A DNA stretch of 64,000 nt from Hymenobacter taeanensis. Its GTDB lineage: Bacteria > Bacteroidota > Bacteroidia > Cytophagales > Hymenobacteraceae. Below are positions 1 to 8,240 of the stretch, piece by piece. Position numbers and translations under genes: made by a program. The number at the start of each line of letters is the position of its first letter. The first letter of the stretch is position 1. Below the pieces are notes generated by a model. That model ran no database searches and was not told the DNA's origin. It saw only the letters and a list, made by a program, of their open reading frames with translations. The stretch covers positions 3,813,001-3,877,000 of the forward strand of contig NZ_CP053538.1 in assembly GCF_013137895.1 (NCBI RefSeq), read 5' to 3'.

Positions 1-630
1 CACCTGATAGGTGGTCAGCTGGCCTTTGTATACAATGACTTTGCAGGAGAGCGAGGTGAAGTAGAAGTCCTCAGCGGCGGCGGGTACTTGCTCCTGCACC
101 AGCTTGGTGATGTAGCGCCGCAGCACGTACAGCTTCCGCTCGAAGTCTTCGGCAGTGGCTAGGTCAGTGGGGCGCGCCACAAACACCTGTTCTATGCCGG
201 GCTCCGCCGCCAGCGCCGTAGGGCCGATGCCCGCCGGGTTAACCGGCACCGGCCGGTAGCCCAGCACCGAGAGGCCAAGCTTATCTCCGGCGGCCTTAAT
301 TACGGCCCGACAAGCGGCTTGTGCAGCCGTGTCTTTAGGCAGAAACAGCATGCCCACGCCATAGTAGCCGGGCTCTGGCAGGCGGATGTTGAGCGCGGTG
401 CACTCTTCCAGGAAAAACCAGTGGGGCAATTGCAGCAGCAGACCGGCCCCATCGCCCGAATCGGAGTCGCAGCCACAGGCGCCGCGGTGCTCCATGTTTT
501 CGAGCATGGTCAGAGCATCGGTAATAATCTGGTGCGATTTGCGGCCGTTGAGGTAGGCTATAAACCCAGTACCACAAGCATCATGTTCAAACTCGGGGCG
601 GTAGAGGCCCTGCGGGTTGTCAGGTGTCAT
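1..630 (-). CDS. gltB: Glutamate synthase large subunit, N-terminal part (runs off the window)
   Basis: Translating the minus strand from the ATG at 630 gives an uninterrupted 210-codon frame to the window edge. It opens with residues reading PEFEHDACGTGFIAYLNGR and then EHRGACGCDSDSGDGAGLL, which are hallmarks of the class II glutamine amidotransferase domain of glutamate synthase; the Cys in DACGTGF is the expected N-terminal nucleophile after processing. The enzyme transfers the amide nitrogen of glutamine to 2-oxoglutarate to form glutamate. Only the glutaminase domain is visible; the FMN/Fe-S synthase half lies outside. The gene lies close to a urate degradation locus that releases ammonium, so a shared nitrogen-assimilation context is plausible but not shown. 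Confidence 0.9.
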   Translation of the reverse strand, partial: MTPDNPQGLYRPEFEHDACGTGFIAYLNGRKSHQIITDALTMLENMEHRGACGCDSDSGDGAGLLLQLPHWFFLEECTALNIRLPEPGYYGVGMLFLPKDTAAQAACRAVIKAAGDKLGLSVLGYRPVPVNPAGIGPTALAAEPGIEQVFVARPTDLATAEDFERKLYVLRRYITKLVQEQVPAAAEDFYFTSLSCKVIVYKGQLTTYQV

Positions 631-895
631 CGGAGTGTGGCGTCGTGGTTAAAGAGGAATTCACCTCGGCGTACTAGGCCGAATTAGCAAGATATTTCCC
701 TCCACCAAGCGTCTATACCGCGCCAGGCCAGTTCTACGATTTCTAAGCTGCTATCTATTATTGATTTAAAAAGGTAATTCTTTGGATTTGACTGGTCTAG
801 TGCGGTCGGGCTTGGGGCGGTTGATACAGTGTCAGAAGGAGCCAATAGCTGAGCAAACAGCTGAAATTAACTGCGTGACGGCTACCACATTTGTA

Positions 896-1011
896 CGTCA
901 TGCTGAGCGGAGTCGAAGCATCTCTATTGTTTCGTTGCAGAGGCCTAGGCCACTTGATTAGCCAGAGGTAGAGATGCTTCGACTGCGGCTGCGCCTCCGC
1001 TCAGCATGACG
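896..1011. repeat. Imperfect inverted repeat (hairpin REP-like element, family A)
   Basis: The left arm (896-925, starting CGTCATGCTGAGCGGAGTCG) is answered by a right arm (970-1011) ending in CTCAGCATGACG; the right arm carries a roughly 12-base insertion of GC-rich sequence. A related copy lies at 2566-2659. The element occupies most of the right half of the 631-1052 gap between gltB and the DUF6986 gene. The left half of that gap (631-895) presumably holds the gltB promoter, but no convincing element was found. A copy of the frequent word GGCCTAGGCC lies in the loop (942-951). Confidence 0.75.
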
Positions 1012-1052
1012 GGCTTGCTATAAAAGAATGGGCTGATTGTAAAGCAAGTGGC

Positions 1053-2489
1053 CTAGGCTTTCTGGGCGCGGCGGCCTTCCAGGATGCGGAAAAAGGAGCG
1101 AGTGTGAATTTCGGCGGTGGTGAGGCCGGTGGCTTTGATTTCCTCTTCCGTAATGGCGCCGCAGTTCAGGGCTTTCAGGAAGAAGTTGAGCAGGCCCTGA
1201 CCGGTGGCGGCATCGTCGAAAATGTCGCCGGTGAGGGTAGAGATGGCGGCGCGCTCCACGAAGGTTTTCAGGCGATGGACTGCGTCGTCGTAGCTGCTGA
1301 GGAAAAAGTTGTAGGTGGCCGCGTACCGCATGGGCAGTTGGGCAGGGTTCAGGTCCCAGCCCTGGTAGAGACCGTTGATGAGCGAGTGGGTGGTATGCTG
1401 GAAACCCTGCCGCCAGGCATTATGCACCGATTCGCGGTTCTCGCGGAGCTGCTCATACGAGAGGTTTTCGCCGCGGTGCGGGCCAATGGGCATCACGTTG
1501 GTGGCGCCGTCGGAGAGGAAGATGCCGGTGCCGCCCAGCGCTACTTTGGTCATGTGGTGGGCGAAGTCGCAGACGGGGTGAGCCATGGTCTGATACTTGG
1601 CCGTGATACCCGCCGAGGCGGTATAGTCGTAGGTGCCGAAGTGAGCCGCTACGCACCGGCCCTCGCTGGCCCTGATGATGCGCATGAGCGGGTTGCGGCC
1701 TTCCTCATCCATAATAATCTGGGTGGCCTCTACCATCGTTTCCATTTTCAGGGTGCCGGGCTCCAGGCCATTAGCCTTCTCCAGCAGCTCAAAAAAGCGC
1801 ACCATGGTAGTCATCTGCTCCGGGATGGTCACTTTGGGCAGCATCACCACGAAATTGTCGGGCAGTTTGCCGCCGGTTTTCTCCAGAAGCGTCGTCAGGA
1901 ATATGTCCAGTGTGCGGATGCCGCGGGCCTTCATGTCCTCCGTGAATGGCTTGATGCGGATGCCAATAAACGGCGACACGGTGCCTTTTTGCATGCCCAG
2001 CGCCAGTTCAGTGGCGGCCTGCACGGCGGTGGCGTCCTCTTCGGCATCAGGCCGGTTGCCAAAGCCATCTTCAAAGTCGATGCGGAAATCCTCCACGGCC
2101 TCCGTTTGCAGCTTCCGCACCATCTTGTTGTACACGGAGTAGGCCAGCCAAGCGTGCTCGTGCTTGCGCTCCTCCGCCGACATACCCTCCAGCCGGGCCG
2201 TTAGCGCCTTGATATCCTGGGCCAGCGTGGGTAAATGCTCGTGCCCCTTGAGCTGCAGCACCCGGGCCAGCTCCACGAAGTTTGGAGCGTACGTGTGCAG
2301 GTTGTTGAGGGCAATATCGCCCATCCGCACGCAGGTGTCGGCCTTAAACAGGTTAGCACCGCCATACACCGTGTGCACGGGCTGGCGGTCGGGCTTGTCG
2401 CCGGGATAGGTGTGCTGGAAGCGGCGGTTGGCCTCGCCGAGCTGGTCTAAGAGTTGGGCTTTATCGGAATCCTGGAGGCTGAGCTTCAT
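1053..2489 (-). CDS. HpcH/HpaI aldolase or citrate-lyase-like protein (DUF6986 type)
   Basis: A 478-residue soluble protein. It resembles the DUF6986 family, TIM-barrel proteins related to HpcH/HpaI aldolases and malate synthases that are often mis-named phosphoenolpyruvate kinase. Visible landmarks are an acidic motif DFEDGFGNR near residues 136-144 and the stretches IGIRIKPF and VVMLPKVT typical of barrel strands. The ATG at 2489 is preferred; a TTG at 2525 would add 12 low-complexity residues. It is the last gene of the minus-strand urate group, directly behind hydroxyisourate hydrolase. In other bacteria this family also appears beside allantoin genes, so a role in handling ureidoglycolate or glyoxylate is inferred, not shown. 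The stop codon lies inside the frequent word CTAGGCCA. Confidence 0.7.
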   Translation of the reverse strand: MKLSLQDSDKAQLLDQLGEANRRFQHTYPGDKPDRQPVHTVYGGANLFKADTCVRMGDIALNNLHTYAPNFVELARVLQLKGHEHLPTLAQDIKALTARLEGMSAEERKHEHAWLAYSVYNKMVRKLQTEAVEDFRIDFEDGFGNRPDAEEDATAVQAATELALGMQKGTVSPFIGIRIKPFTEDMKARGIRTLDIFLTTLLEKTGGKLPDNFVVMLPKVTIPEQMTTMVRFFELLEKANGLEPGTLKMETMVEATQIIMDEEGRNPLMRIIRASEGRCVAAHFGTYDYTASAGITAKYQTMAHPVCDFAHHMTKVALGGTGIFLSDGATNVMPIGPHRGENLSYEQLRENRESVHNAWRQGFQHTTHSLINGLYQGWDLNPAQLPMRYAATYNFFLSSYDDAVHRLKTFVERAAISTLTGDIFDDAATGQGLLNFFLKALNCGAITEEEIKATGLTTAEIHTRSFFRILEGRRAQKA

Positions 2490-2565
2490 GCGAGGGAGTG
2501 GAGAAGTGGGAGTGGGATGGGCCAATATTAATAAACCCCATCGTGCTTACGTTGCCAAAGTACAT

Positions 2566-2659
2566 GTCCTGCTGAGCGGAGTTGAAACATCTCGCGTGCT
2601 GATGTTGAAATGCTAATTCAACGAAGCGGTAGAAATGCTTCGACCCCGCTCAGCAGGAC
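2566..2659. repeat. Inverted repeat, family A, second copy
   Basis: The arms 2566-2593 (GTCCTGCTGAGCGGAGTTG...) and 2632-2659 (...CCGCTCAGCAGGAC) are complementary with few mismatches. The sequence is a diverged relative of the 896-1011 element: both share TGCTGAGCGGAGT, and the T-to-C change in one arm is matched by a compensating change in the other arm. It sits between uraH and the DUF6986 gene, inside what would otherwise be one transcription unit. Confidence 0.72.
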
Positions 2660-2676
2660 GGCCATGAATGTGTAAT

Positions 2677-3015
2677 TCACGAGCCGCGGTAAGTAGAATA
2701 CCCAAATGGGTTTAGTAGCAGCGGCACGTGGTAATGCTCGGAAGTAGTAATCGCGAAGACAATCTCCACGAAGGGATAGAACGTCACGACGCCTTGCTGA
2801 TCGAAGTACTCCTGGGTCAGAAACTTTAGTTTATAGGTGCCCGAAGGCAGGACCTCATCTTTGGGCAGCAGATCACTGATACGGCCGTCGGAGTTGGTAG
2901 TGCCGGTGGCTAGTGTCGTCCAGCTTTGGGCCTGTTGGCGGTAAAGGGTGATGGATACGCCCGCGGCGGGCTTGCCCCGCGTGGTATCCAGAATGTGGGT
3001 AGTGAGCTGACTCAT
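2677..3015 (-). CDS. uraH: 5-hydroxyisourate hydrolase (transthyretin-like)
   Basis: A 112-residue protein of the usual length for HIU hydrolase. It has the N-terminal THILDTTRGKPA motif, the GRISDLL segment and the diagnostic C-terminal YRGS tetrapeptide. The enzyme hydrolyses 5-hydroxyisourate, the product of uricase, to OHCU. No signal peptide is present, so it should be cytoplasmic. Its ATG overlaps the stop of uraD by four bases (ATGA), so the two are translationally coupled and act in consecutive steps. The gene belongs to the minus-strand urate degradation group. Confidence 0.95.
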   Translation of the reverse strand: MSQLTTHILDTTRGKPAAGVSITLYRQQAQSWTTLATGTTNSDGRISDLLPKDEVLPSGTYKLKFLTQEYFDQQGVVTFYPFVEIVFAITTSEHYHVPLLLNPFGYSTYRGS

Positions 3016-3518
3016 GCGGCTAAGAGCTTTTCCAGACGAATACGGGTGATTTTATCCTGCTCGGCCCTGGCTATCAGGATTTCCTGCTGCGGTGGGTTTG
3101 GCAGGCGGGCCTGCAGTAGAGCCAGCATTTCCTCCGCCGATTTGCCAGTGGCACACACAATGAAAATGTAGCCGAATTTCTGCTCGTAGGCCTCATTGCC
3201 GGCGGCCAGTGCTTCCAATACCTGTTGTGGCGCTTCTTTCACGGCACCTTGCTCACCGGCGGCCCAGGCGCTGGTGCTGGCAAACTTCTGCTTCAGAGAG
3301 TTGACGTCGCCAATTTTGGGATGGTGCGTGAAGGCCTCGCGCCAGTCAGCTTCCGAGAGGCTGTTCCAGATAGTAGTGGCTTTTTGCAACAGCGCTTCAG
3401 CATCAGCCACCGGAAAGATGCCGCGCATGGCTTCCACCCAAGCCGAGGAGCCACAGCATTTCTGCAGGGCATCCGCTAGGCCAGTTGGGGGGAGGTGGTT
3501 TAGTTCGGCTATGGTCAT
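3012..3518 (-). CDS. uraD: OHCU decarboxylase
   Basis: A 168-residue protein matching 2-oxo-4-hydroxy-4-carboxy-5-ureidoimidazoline decarboxylase. The HPKIGD motif (catalytic His), the SxEQ-type AAGEQGAV stretch and the helix NEAYEQKFGYIFIVCATGKS are characteristic. It converts OHCU stereospecifically to S-allantoin, the step after UraH. The gene starts at an ATG (3518) and overlaps uraH by four bases. The 167 bases between it and allE show no clear terminator, so co-transcription with the upstream genes is possible. Confidence 0.94.
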   Translation of the reverse strand: MTIAELNHLPPTGLADALQKCCGSSAWVEAMRGIFPVADAEALLQKATTIWNSLSEADWREAFTHHPKIGDVNSLKQKFASTSAWAAGEQGAVKEAPQQVLEALAAGNEAYEQKFGYIFIVCATGKSAEEMLALLQARLPNPPQQEILIARAEQDKITRIRLEKLLAA

Positions 3519-3685
3519 TGCTGAGGAGGTTGATAGTGCTGAGGGCTTAGGGTGCTGATGGGGAATGTCTCGTAGTCAAACGACATTTCGGTGGCGCCAA
3601 CAACTGGCCTGGAGCAGCCTTGGAAAACAACGTTAGCAACGAGCAGGCACCAGTGTAGGGCTCTACCCCGGCAGTAGGTAGCTGA

Positions 3686-4432
3686 TTAAATTACCGTGGG
3701 GAAGCGGTTTACGTTCTTGTAGTAGATGTATACCGACGGTTCTTTGCCCATGGTGGTGGCCCACTGCTGGCAGTAGGGGGCCATCCAGATGGCGTCGCCT
3801 TTCTTGACCGGGTACCACTCCTGGTCAAGCATATAAATGGCCTGGCCTTGCAGGTAGAGCAGGCCGTGTTCCATGATGTGAGTTTCTACCATGGGTAGGT
3901 GCCCACCGGGGTCATAGGTGAAAATGTTCACGGCCATATCGAAGCTCAGGTCATTCGGGAGCAGCTCCTGGATGCGCAGGGCCTCATCGTTCATATAGAT
4001 GGGGGCCTTGCTGTCGTCTTTCTCCCCAAACAGTACGCCGGGAGTAGCGTAGCTAACCTGCGGCTCATATACCTTATGGAAGGTGAGCAGTTGGGTGCCT
4101 TCGGTTGCCTGCTCAAATACGTAGGCCTGCCCAATGGGCACGTACACAAACTGATTGGTGCACAGCGTGCGGGTCTCACCGCCCACTGTGGCGCGCACTT
4201 CACCCTCTACTACGTAAAAGAAAATCTGGGAAGCCAGCGTCTGCCCATCCAGGCGCCCCTCTGCTCGCATCGTTACAAGGGTTTGACACAGGCGGGCCCC
4301 CATCTGCTCATTGATAATAACGTTGACGGTGCAGTTCGTCCAGCCCGGTACGTTGCTGTTGATGTAGCCATCGGGGGCAATAATGGCGTGGTTGCGCTTT
4401 ACAACGGAGCGGGTGAGGGCAGATATTTCCAT
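3686..4432 (-). CDS. allE: (S)-ureidoglycine aminohydrolase, bicupin
   Basis: A 248-residue double-cupin protein. The C-terminal cupin carries the metal-binding string HLPMVETHIMEHGLLYLQG, with Glu, His, His and downstream Gln ligands (Mn in characterised AllE). The reaction releases ammonia from (S)-ureidoglycine to give (S)-ureidoglycolate. I place the start at the ATG at 4432 (MEISALTRSVVKRNH), which begins near the family's conserved region. An in-frame ATG at 4456 adds eight residues but lies within the arm of an inverted repeat, so it may be incidental. The gene follows allC on the same strand. Confidence 0.92.
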   Translation of the reverse strand: MEISALTRSVVKRNHAIIAPDGYINSNVPGWTNCTVNVIINEQMGARLCQTLVTMRAEGRLDGQTLASQIFFYVVEGEVRATVGGETRTLCTNQFVYVPIGQAYVFEQATEGTQLLTFHKVYEPQVSYATPGVLFGEKDDSKAPIYMNDEALRIQELLPNDLSFDMAVNIFTYDPGGHLPMVETHIMEHGLLYLQGQAIYMLDQEWYPVKKGDAIWMAPYCQQWATTMGKEPSVYIYYKNVNRFPTVI

Positions 4433-4450
4433 GGAGTGTGGTGATGTAGT

Positions 4451-4530
4451 TGTCATTCCGGCTCTAGGGAGGAATCTGGGTCAAGTCGTGAGGAGGGTAA
4501 CCTAGATCCCTCTTTACAGTCGGAATGACA
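4451..4530. repeat. Inverted repeat, family B (TGTCATTCCG...CGGAATGACA)
   Basis: Outer arms TGTCATTCCG (4451-4460) and CGGAATGACA (4521-4530) are exact complements, with a weaker inner pairing of AGGGAGGAATCT-like and AGATCCCTCT sequences. It fills the space between the allC stop and the allE start. Its sequence is unrelated to family A, so this genome carries at least two families of small hairpin repeats. Its left arm contributes the alternative allE start codon at 4456. Confidence 0.72.
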
Positions 4531-4532
4531 GT

Positions 4533-5774
4533 TTAATGCGAAGCGATAAGTAATGAAAGAAACCGGTCAGTTACCGGCAGTGTAGCGGCCAGGTCAGCCA
4601 GCTCTACCCGCTCCAGCGGGTTGTGGCTGATGCCCTCAAAGCACCGCACAAACAACATGGTAGCGGGTGCCACGGCCGAAATAGGTACGGCGTCGTGGCC
4701 CGCGCCGCTGACCAGAGCCACCACTTCATGCCCCGAGTCAGCAATAGCCTGGGCTAGCAAGGTATTCATTCCGGCATCGCAGGCCACTGGGGGCGTGTAC
4801 TGAATCAGGTGCCAGTGCAGCTCCAGCCCCCGGCGGGCGGCCAGGGCTTCCGTTAGGGCGCGCAGCTCCTCGTAGGCCACCTGCAGGCGGGCTGCATCGG
4901 CGCTGCGCAGGTCCAGGCTGCATACCACTTCGCCGGGAATCACGTTGCTGGCCGCATGGCGCACGTCGAGCTTGCCCACGGTGGCTACCAGCTCGTGCTG
5001 GTGCTTCCGCCCGAACTCTTCCACCAGCAGCACAAACTCGGCGACGCCGGCCAGCGCATCGCGGCGCATGCCCATGGGTACGGTGCCAGCGTGGCCGGCC
5101 ATGCCGCACCAGGTAAGCTCTATGCGCTGCTGTCCGGCAATGGCCGTGACCAGCGCTACCGGAATCTGGCGCTCCCACAGCACCGGGCCCTGCTCAATGT
5201 GCACTTCAAAGTAGCCCAGCCAGTTGGGGGCCGGAATGGCGTCGGCGGCGAGGTGGCCTAGGTGGCCGCCCATCATGCTAATGGCATCGGCCAGGGTGAG
5301 GCCGTTGTCGTCTTGCTTCGCTAACAGGCCCGGATCGAAACTGCCCGCTACCACTTTGCTGCCCAGGTAGGTAGTGTGAAAGCGTACGCCTTCCTCGTCG
5401 CTGAAGGCAATGAGCTCAATGTGAAATGGCAGCTCTACTTGTTGCGCAATCAGTTGCTCCAGCATATCCAGACCCAGCAGCACGCCCAGCGGACCGTCGT
5501 ATTTGCCGGCATTCACCACCGTATCAATGTGCGAGGCCAGCACGAAGGTTTTGGCGTTGGGGTTGTGGCTCACCAGCCGCCCGCGCACGTTGCCGATGTT
5601 GTCGAGGCGGGTTTCCAGACCGCTATTTTCCATCCAGGAGCGCACCAGGGCGCTGCCCGCCAGAAAGGCCGGTGTGCCGAAGGTGCGCGTAACCCCTTCA
5701 GTATCTTCGCTGATGGCGGCCAGTTCTTCAATGCGCCGCATGATGCGGGCGGCACGTGTAGTGTAGTGTTCCAC
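4533..5774 (-). CDS. allC: Allantoate amidohydrolase (M20 family)
   Basis: A 413-residue M20/M28-type metalloamidase. It shows the binuclear metal site in order: ASHIDTV (His), KYDGPLG (Asp), FSDEEGVRF (Glu-Glu), HIEQGPVLW (His) and the late ISHNPLE (His). The lid domain AGHAGTVPMGMRRDAL lies near residues 225-240. It hydrolyses allantoate to ureidoglycine, CO2 and ammonia. M20 hydantoinase/carbamoylase relatives look similar, but the flanking allantoinase and AllE settle the role. The gap to allB is four bases, so they form an operon. Confidence 0.93.
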   Translation of the reverse strand: MEHYTTRAARIMRRIEELAAISEDTEGVTRTFGTPAFLAGSALVRSWMENSGLETRLDNIGNVRGRLVSHNPNAKTFVLASHIDTVVNAGKYDGPLGVLLGLDMLEQLIAQQVELPFHIELIAFSDEEGVRFHTTYLGSKVVAGSFDPGLLAKQDDNGLTLADAISMMGGHLGHLAADAIPAPNWLGYFEVHIEQGPVLWERQIPVALVTAIAGQQRIELTWCGMAGHAGTVPMGMRRDALAGVAEFVLLVEEFGRKHQHELVATVGKLDVRHAASNVIPGEVVCSLDLRSADAARLQVAYEELRALTEALAARRGLELHWHLIQYTPPVACDAGMNTLLAQAIADSGHEVVALVSGAGHDAVPISAVAPATMLFVRCFEGISHNPLERVELADLAATLPVTDRFLSLLIASH

Positions 5775-5778
5775 CCAG

Positions 5779-7113
5779 TTAGCGGGTTAAAAGTTGGCCT
5801 TGATTCAGCTGCAGAAACTCCGGGCGCTGGTACACGAGCCGGCCCGCCAGAAAGGTTTGCTCCACCACGCCGCGCAGCTCCAGCCCCACGTACGGCGACA
5901 CCTTGTGGCGGTGGTGTAGGCCACTCTCCGTCACGCGGAAGGTGTTTTCGGCGTCCAGCACCAGCAAGTCAGCATCATACCCTTTGGCAATTCTGCCCTT
6001 GCGGTGGCCTAGGCCTATCAGCTGAGCCGGGTTGGTGCTCAGCCAGCGCACGAGGTCGGGGAGGGTGGCGCCGCGCCGCTGGGCAGCCGTCCAGAGCACG
6101 GGCAAGGCCAGCTGCAGCGAGGCAATGCCGCCCCAGGCGGTGGTGAAGTCGCCGGAAGCAATCTGCTTGAGGACGGGGGGGGCGGGGGAGTGGTCAGTGG
6201 CAACAAAATCGATGATGCCGGCTTGCAGGGCCTGCCAGAGCCGCTCGTTGTTGGCCCGCTCCCGGATCGGCGGCGCGCATTTAAACTGGGTCTGGCCATC
6301 GGCAATATCTTCGGCGGCAAAGTGCAGGTAGTGCTGTCCGGTTTCTACTGTAAGAGGAAGCCCCCGCCGCTTGGCCGCGGCAATCTGCGGAAGTGAATCG
6401 GCCGAAGACAGGTGCACGATGTGGGTGCGGCAGCCGGTTTCCTCGCACAGCCTAATCATGAGCGCTACGGCCTTGTCTTCCCAGCTTTTAGGCCTGGAGG
6501 CCAGGTAATTGGCGTAAGAGCGTTTGTCGTGCTGCTTCCAGGCATCGTCATTGGTAGTCAGCTCACAATGCACCAGCAGGGGCAGGCCGTGGCGGGCCAG
6601 AATGGGCATGGCCTGACGCAAATCGGCCTCGGTAGCATTCGGAAAATCATCAATGCCGGAATGCGTCAGGAAGGCCTTGAACCCCATTATCCCGCGCGCA
6701 ATGAGGCCTTCTATCTCACTTCTATTGCCGGGAATGATACCACCCCAGAACCCACAGTTGGTGTGCAGCTGGCTTTCCGTAGCCCGCAGCTTCTGCTCGA
6801 AGTTAGCTACGGTGGTGGTAACGGGGGCCGAGTTTAAGGGCATGTCTACCAGCGTGGTAACTCCCCCCGACAACGCCGCCCGGGTAGCCGTATCGAAGCC
6901 TTCCCACTCGGTGCGGCCGGGCTCATTGATGTGCACGTGAGGGTCAATTACGCCAGGCAGCACGGCTCGGTCGCCCACTTCCAGAACCGGGCACGCAACG
7001 GCAGTATCGGCAGGTACCACGTCGGCGATGCGCCCATCTTGCACCAGGAGCAGGCCGTTATAGTTGCTTTTGTCAATTATGATATTCTTACTTTTTATCG
7101 CTAAATCGAGCAT
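5779..7113 (-). CDS. allB: Allantoinase
   Basis: A 444-residue amidohydrolase-family enzyme opening the ring of allantoin to allantoate. Zinc ligands are visible as DPHVHINEPGR (HxH), the carboxylated lysine in MGFKAFLTHSG, HCE, THIVHLSS and VATDHSPAPP. The start is set at the ATG at 7113 (MLDLAIKSKNIIID), which matches how dihydroorotase/allantoinase proteins begin. A GTG at 7152 would add 13 basic residues and crowd the divergent promoter region. The gene is divergent from uricase, leaving 59 bases between the two starts. Confidence 0.94.
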   Translation of the reverse strand: MLDLAIKSKNIIIDKSNYNGLLLVQDGRIADVVPADTAVACPVLEVGDRAVLPGVIDPHVHINEPGRTEWEGFDTATRAALSGGVTTLVDMPLNSAPVTTTVANFEQKLRATESQLHTNCGFWGGIIPGNRSEIEGLIARGIMGFKAFLTHSGIDDFPNATEADLRQAMPILARHGLPLLVHCELTTNDDAWKQHDKRSYANYLASRPKSWEDKAVALMIRLCEETGCRTHIVHLSSADSLPQIAAAKRRGLPLTVETGQHYLHFAAEDIADGQTQFKCAPPIRERANNERLWQALQAGIIDFVATDHSPAPPVLKQIASGDFTTAWGGIASLQLALPVLWTAAQRRGATLPDLVRWLSTNPAQLIGLGHRKGRIAKGYDADLLVLDAENTFRVTESGLHHRHKVSPYVGLELRGVVEQTFLAGRLVYQRPEFLQLNQGQLLTR

Positions 7114-7172
7114 TTGCCGCCGGTATTTTCTGCCAAATTCAATATCTTTCACAAAAAAACAAGCGAGATAGT
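7114..7172. promoter_or_regulatory. Divergent promoter region between allB and uricase
   Basis: This 59-base AT-rich spacer must carry both promoters. On the plus strand TATCTTTC (7143-7150) is one base from the TAnnTTTG -7 consensus of Bacteroidota and lies 22 bases before the uricase ATG. On the minus strand TGAATTTG (7133-7140 region) is a weaker candidate for allB. A short poly-A run (7153-7159) lies between. Shared regulation of the two arms by one regulator is likely, but no operator palindrome is evident. Confidence 0.5.
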
Positions 7173-8012
7173 ATGAAATTAGGAATCAATGCGTACGGCA
7201 AAAATGCAGTTAATCTATCCAAAATTATCCGACATGCCGACCATCACGAATTTCGGCAAGTGTCGGTGAGCGTGCTGCTAACCGGCGACTTTGATACGGC
7301 CCATACCCACGGCGACAACTCTCAGATTCTGCCTACCGATACCCAGAAAAATACGGTGTATGTGCTGGCCAAAGAGCACTTCACGGGCAGCATTGAAGAG
7401 TTCGGGCTGTACTTGGCGCATTACTTCGTGACCCGTAACCCCCAGATCAGTAAGGCGCGCATTGCCATTGAGGAGCACAGCTGGCAGCGCATGAGCTTCA
7501 ATGGGCAGCCGCACACCCACGCCTTCACGGGCGGCAGCACCGAAAAGCGCACCACGGTAGTTACCCAGGATGCTGATGGTCCGGTGGTGGTATCGGGCCT
7601 CAAAGACCTGCTGCTGCTCAAAACCACAGATTCCGGCTTCGAAAACTTCCTCAAGGATGAATACACGGTGCTGCAGGAAACTGCGGACCGGATACTGGCG
7701 ACCCAATGCGAAGCCAGCTGGGAATACACGGCCACTGCCCTGGATTTTGAGGCTCTGTACCAGCAAATCCGGACCTCCCTGCTTCGCACTTTCTCGGAGC
7801 ACAAAAGCCTCTCCCTGCAGCACACTCTATACGCTATAGGCGAGAAGATTCTGCAGGAGCATGAGGTAGTGAAAGACGTTAGTATGATCATGCCTAACAA
7901 GCACCATATTCCCTTCAATCTGGAGCAGTTTGGGCTGGAGAACAAGAATGAAATCTTCGTGGCCACCGATGCCCCCTTCGGCTACATTACGGGCACCGTA
8001 GTGCGCGACTAG
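7173..8012 (+). CDS. Uricase (urate oxidase, cofactor-free)
   Basis: A 279-residue protein with both halves of the T-fold uricase. Conserved catalytic residues can be placed: Lys10 in AYGKNAVNL, Thr57 in LPTDTQKNTVY, and the late His in MPNKHHIPFN. It oxidises urate with O2 to 5-hydroxyisourate and H2O2 without metal or cofactor. No signal peptide is present. It is transcribed away from the allB-allC-allE-uraD-uraH group and provides the first step of the pathway that these genes complete. The start ATG follows a TATCTTTC promoter-like element. Confidence 0.95.
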   Translation: MKLGINAYGKNAVNLSKIIRHADHHEFRQVSVSVLLTGDFDTAHTHGDNSQILPTDTQKNTVYVLAKEHFTGSIEEFGLYLAHYFVTRNPQISKARIAIEEHSWQRMSFNGQPHTHAFTGGSTEKRTTVVTQDADGPVVVSGLKDLLLLKTTDSGFENFLKDEYTVLQETADRILATQCEASWEYTATALDFEALYQQIRTSLLRTFSEHKSLSLQHTLYAIGEKILQEHEVVKDVSMIMPNKHHIPFNLEQFGLENKNEIFVATDAPFGYITGTVVRD

Positions 8013-8217
8013 CAAGGTGGCCTGGCCTGAAGCAATGCCGCGGCAGATGCCCCTTGCTCAAGCGCTTACTTGCCTAGGCCAGTCGCTGATTAGGCATGGC
8101 GCCAGTGACTACGGTGAGCAGCATGAAAACCGTAATTCTCAGTAAAAAGCCAGGAAAAGAAGGGCCTCTCACCTTGTGTAGCCCAAGTAAGCACTAGACA
8201 AATCCAACCACGTTTCG

Positions 8218-8225
8218 TATATTTG
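8218..8225 (+). promoter_or_regulatory. -7 promoter element for greA
   Basis: TATATTTG is an exact match to the Bacteroidota TAnnTTTG consensus and lies 75 bases before the greA ATG. The expected transcription start, about seven bases downstream, would put the hairpin at 8241-8271 within the first 40 bases of the transcript. No convincing -33 TTG element was found at the right distance. Confidence 0.6.
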
Positions 8226-8240
8226 CCTAAACCTGTTCGG

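Noticed and set aside
1104-2204. Long plus-strand frame opposite the DUF6986 gene
   Set aside because: It lies wholly antisense to a gene with clear conservation; such frames arise from high-GC third positions, and its residues show no domain pattern.
5376-6146. Plus-strand frame spanning the ends of allC and allB
   Set aside because: Antisense shadow crossing two well-supported genes, with no start context or motif.
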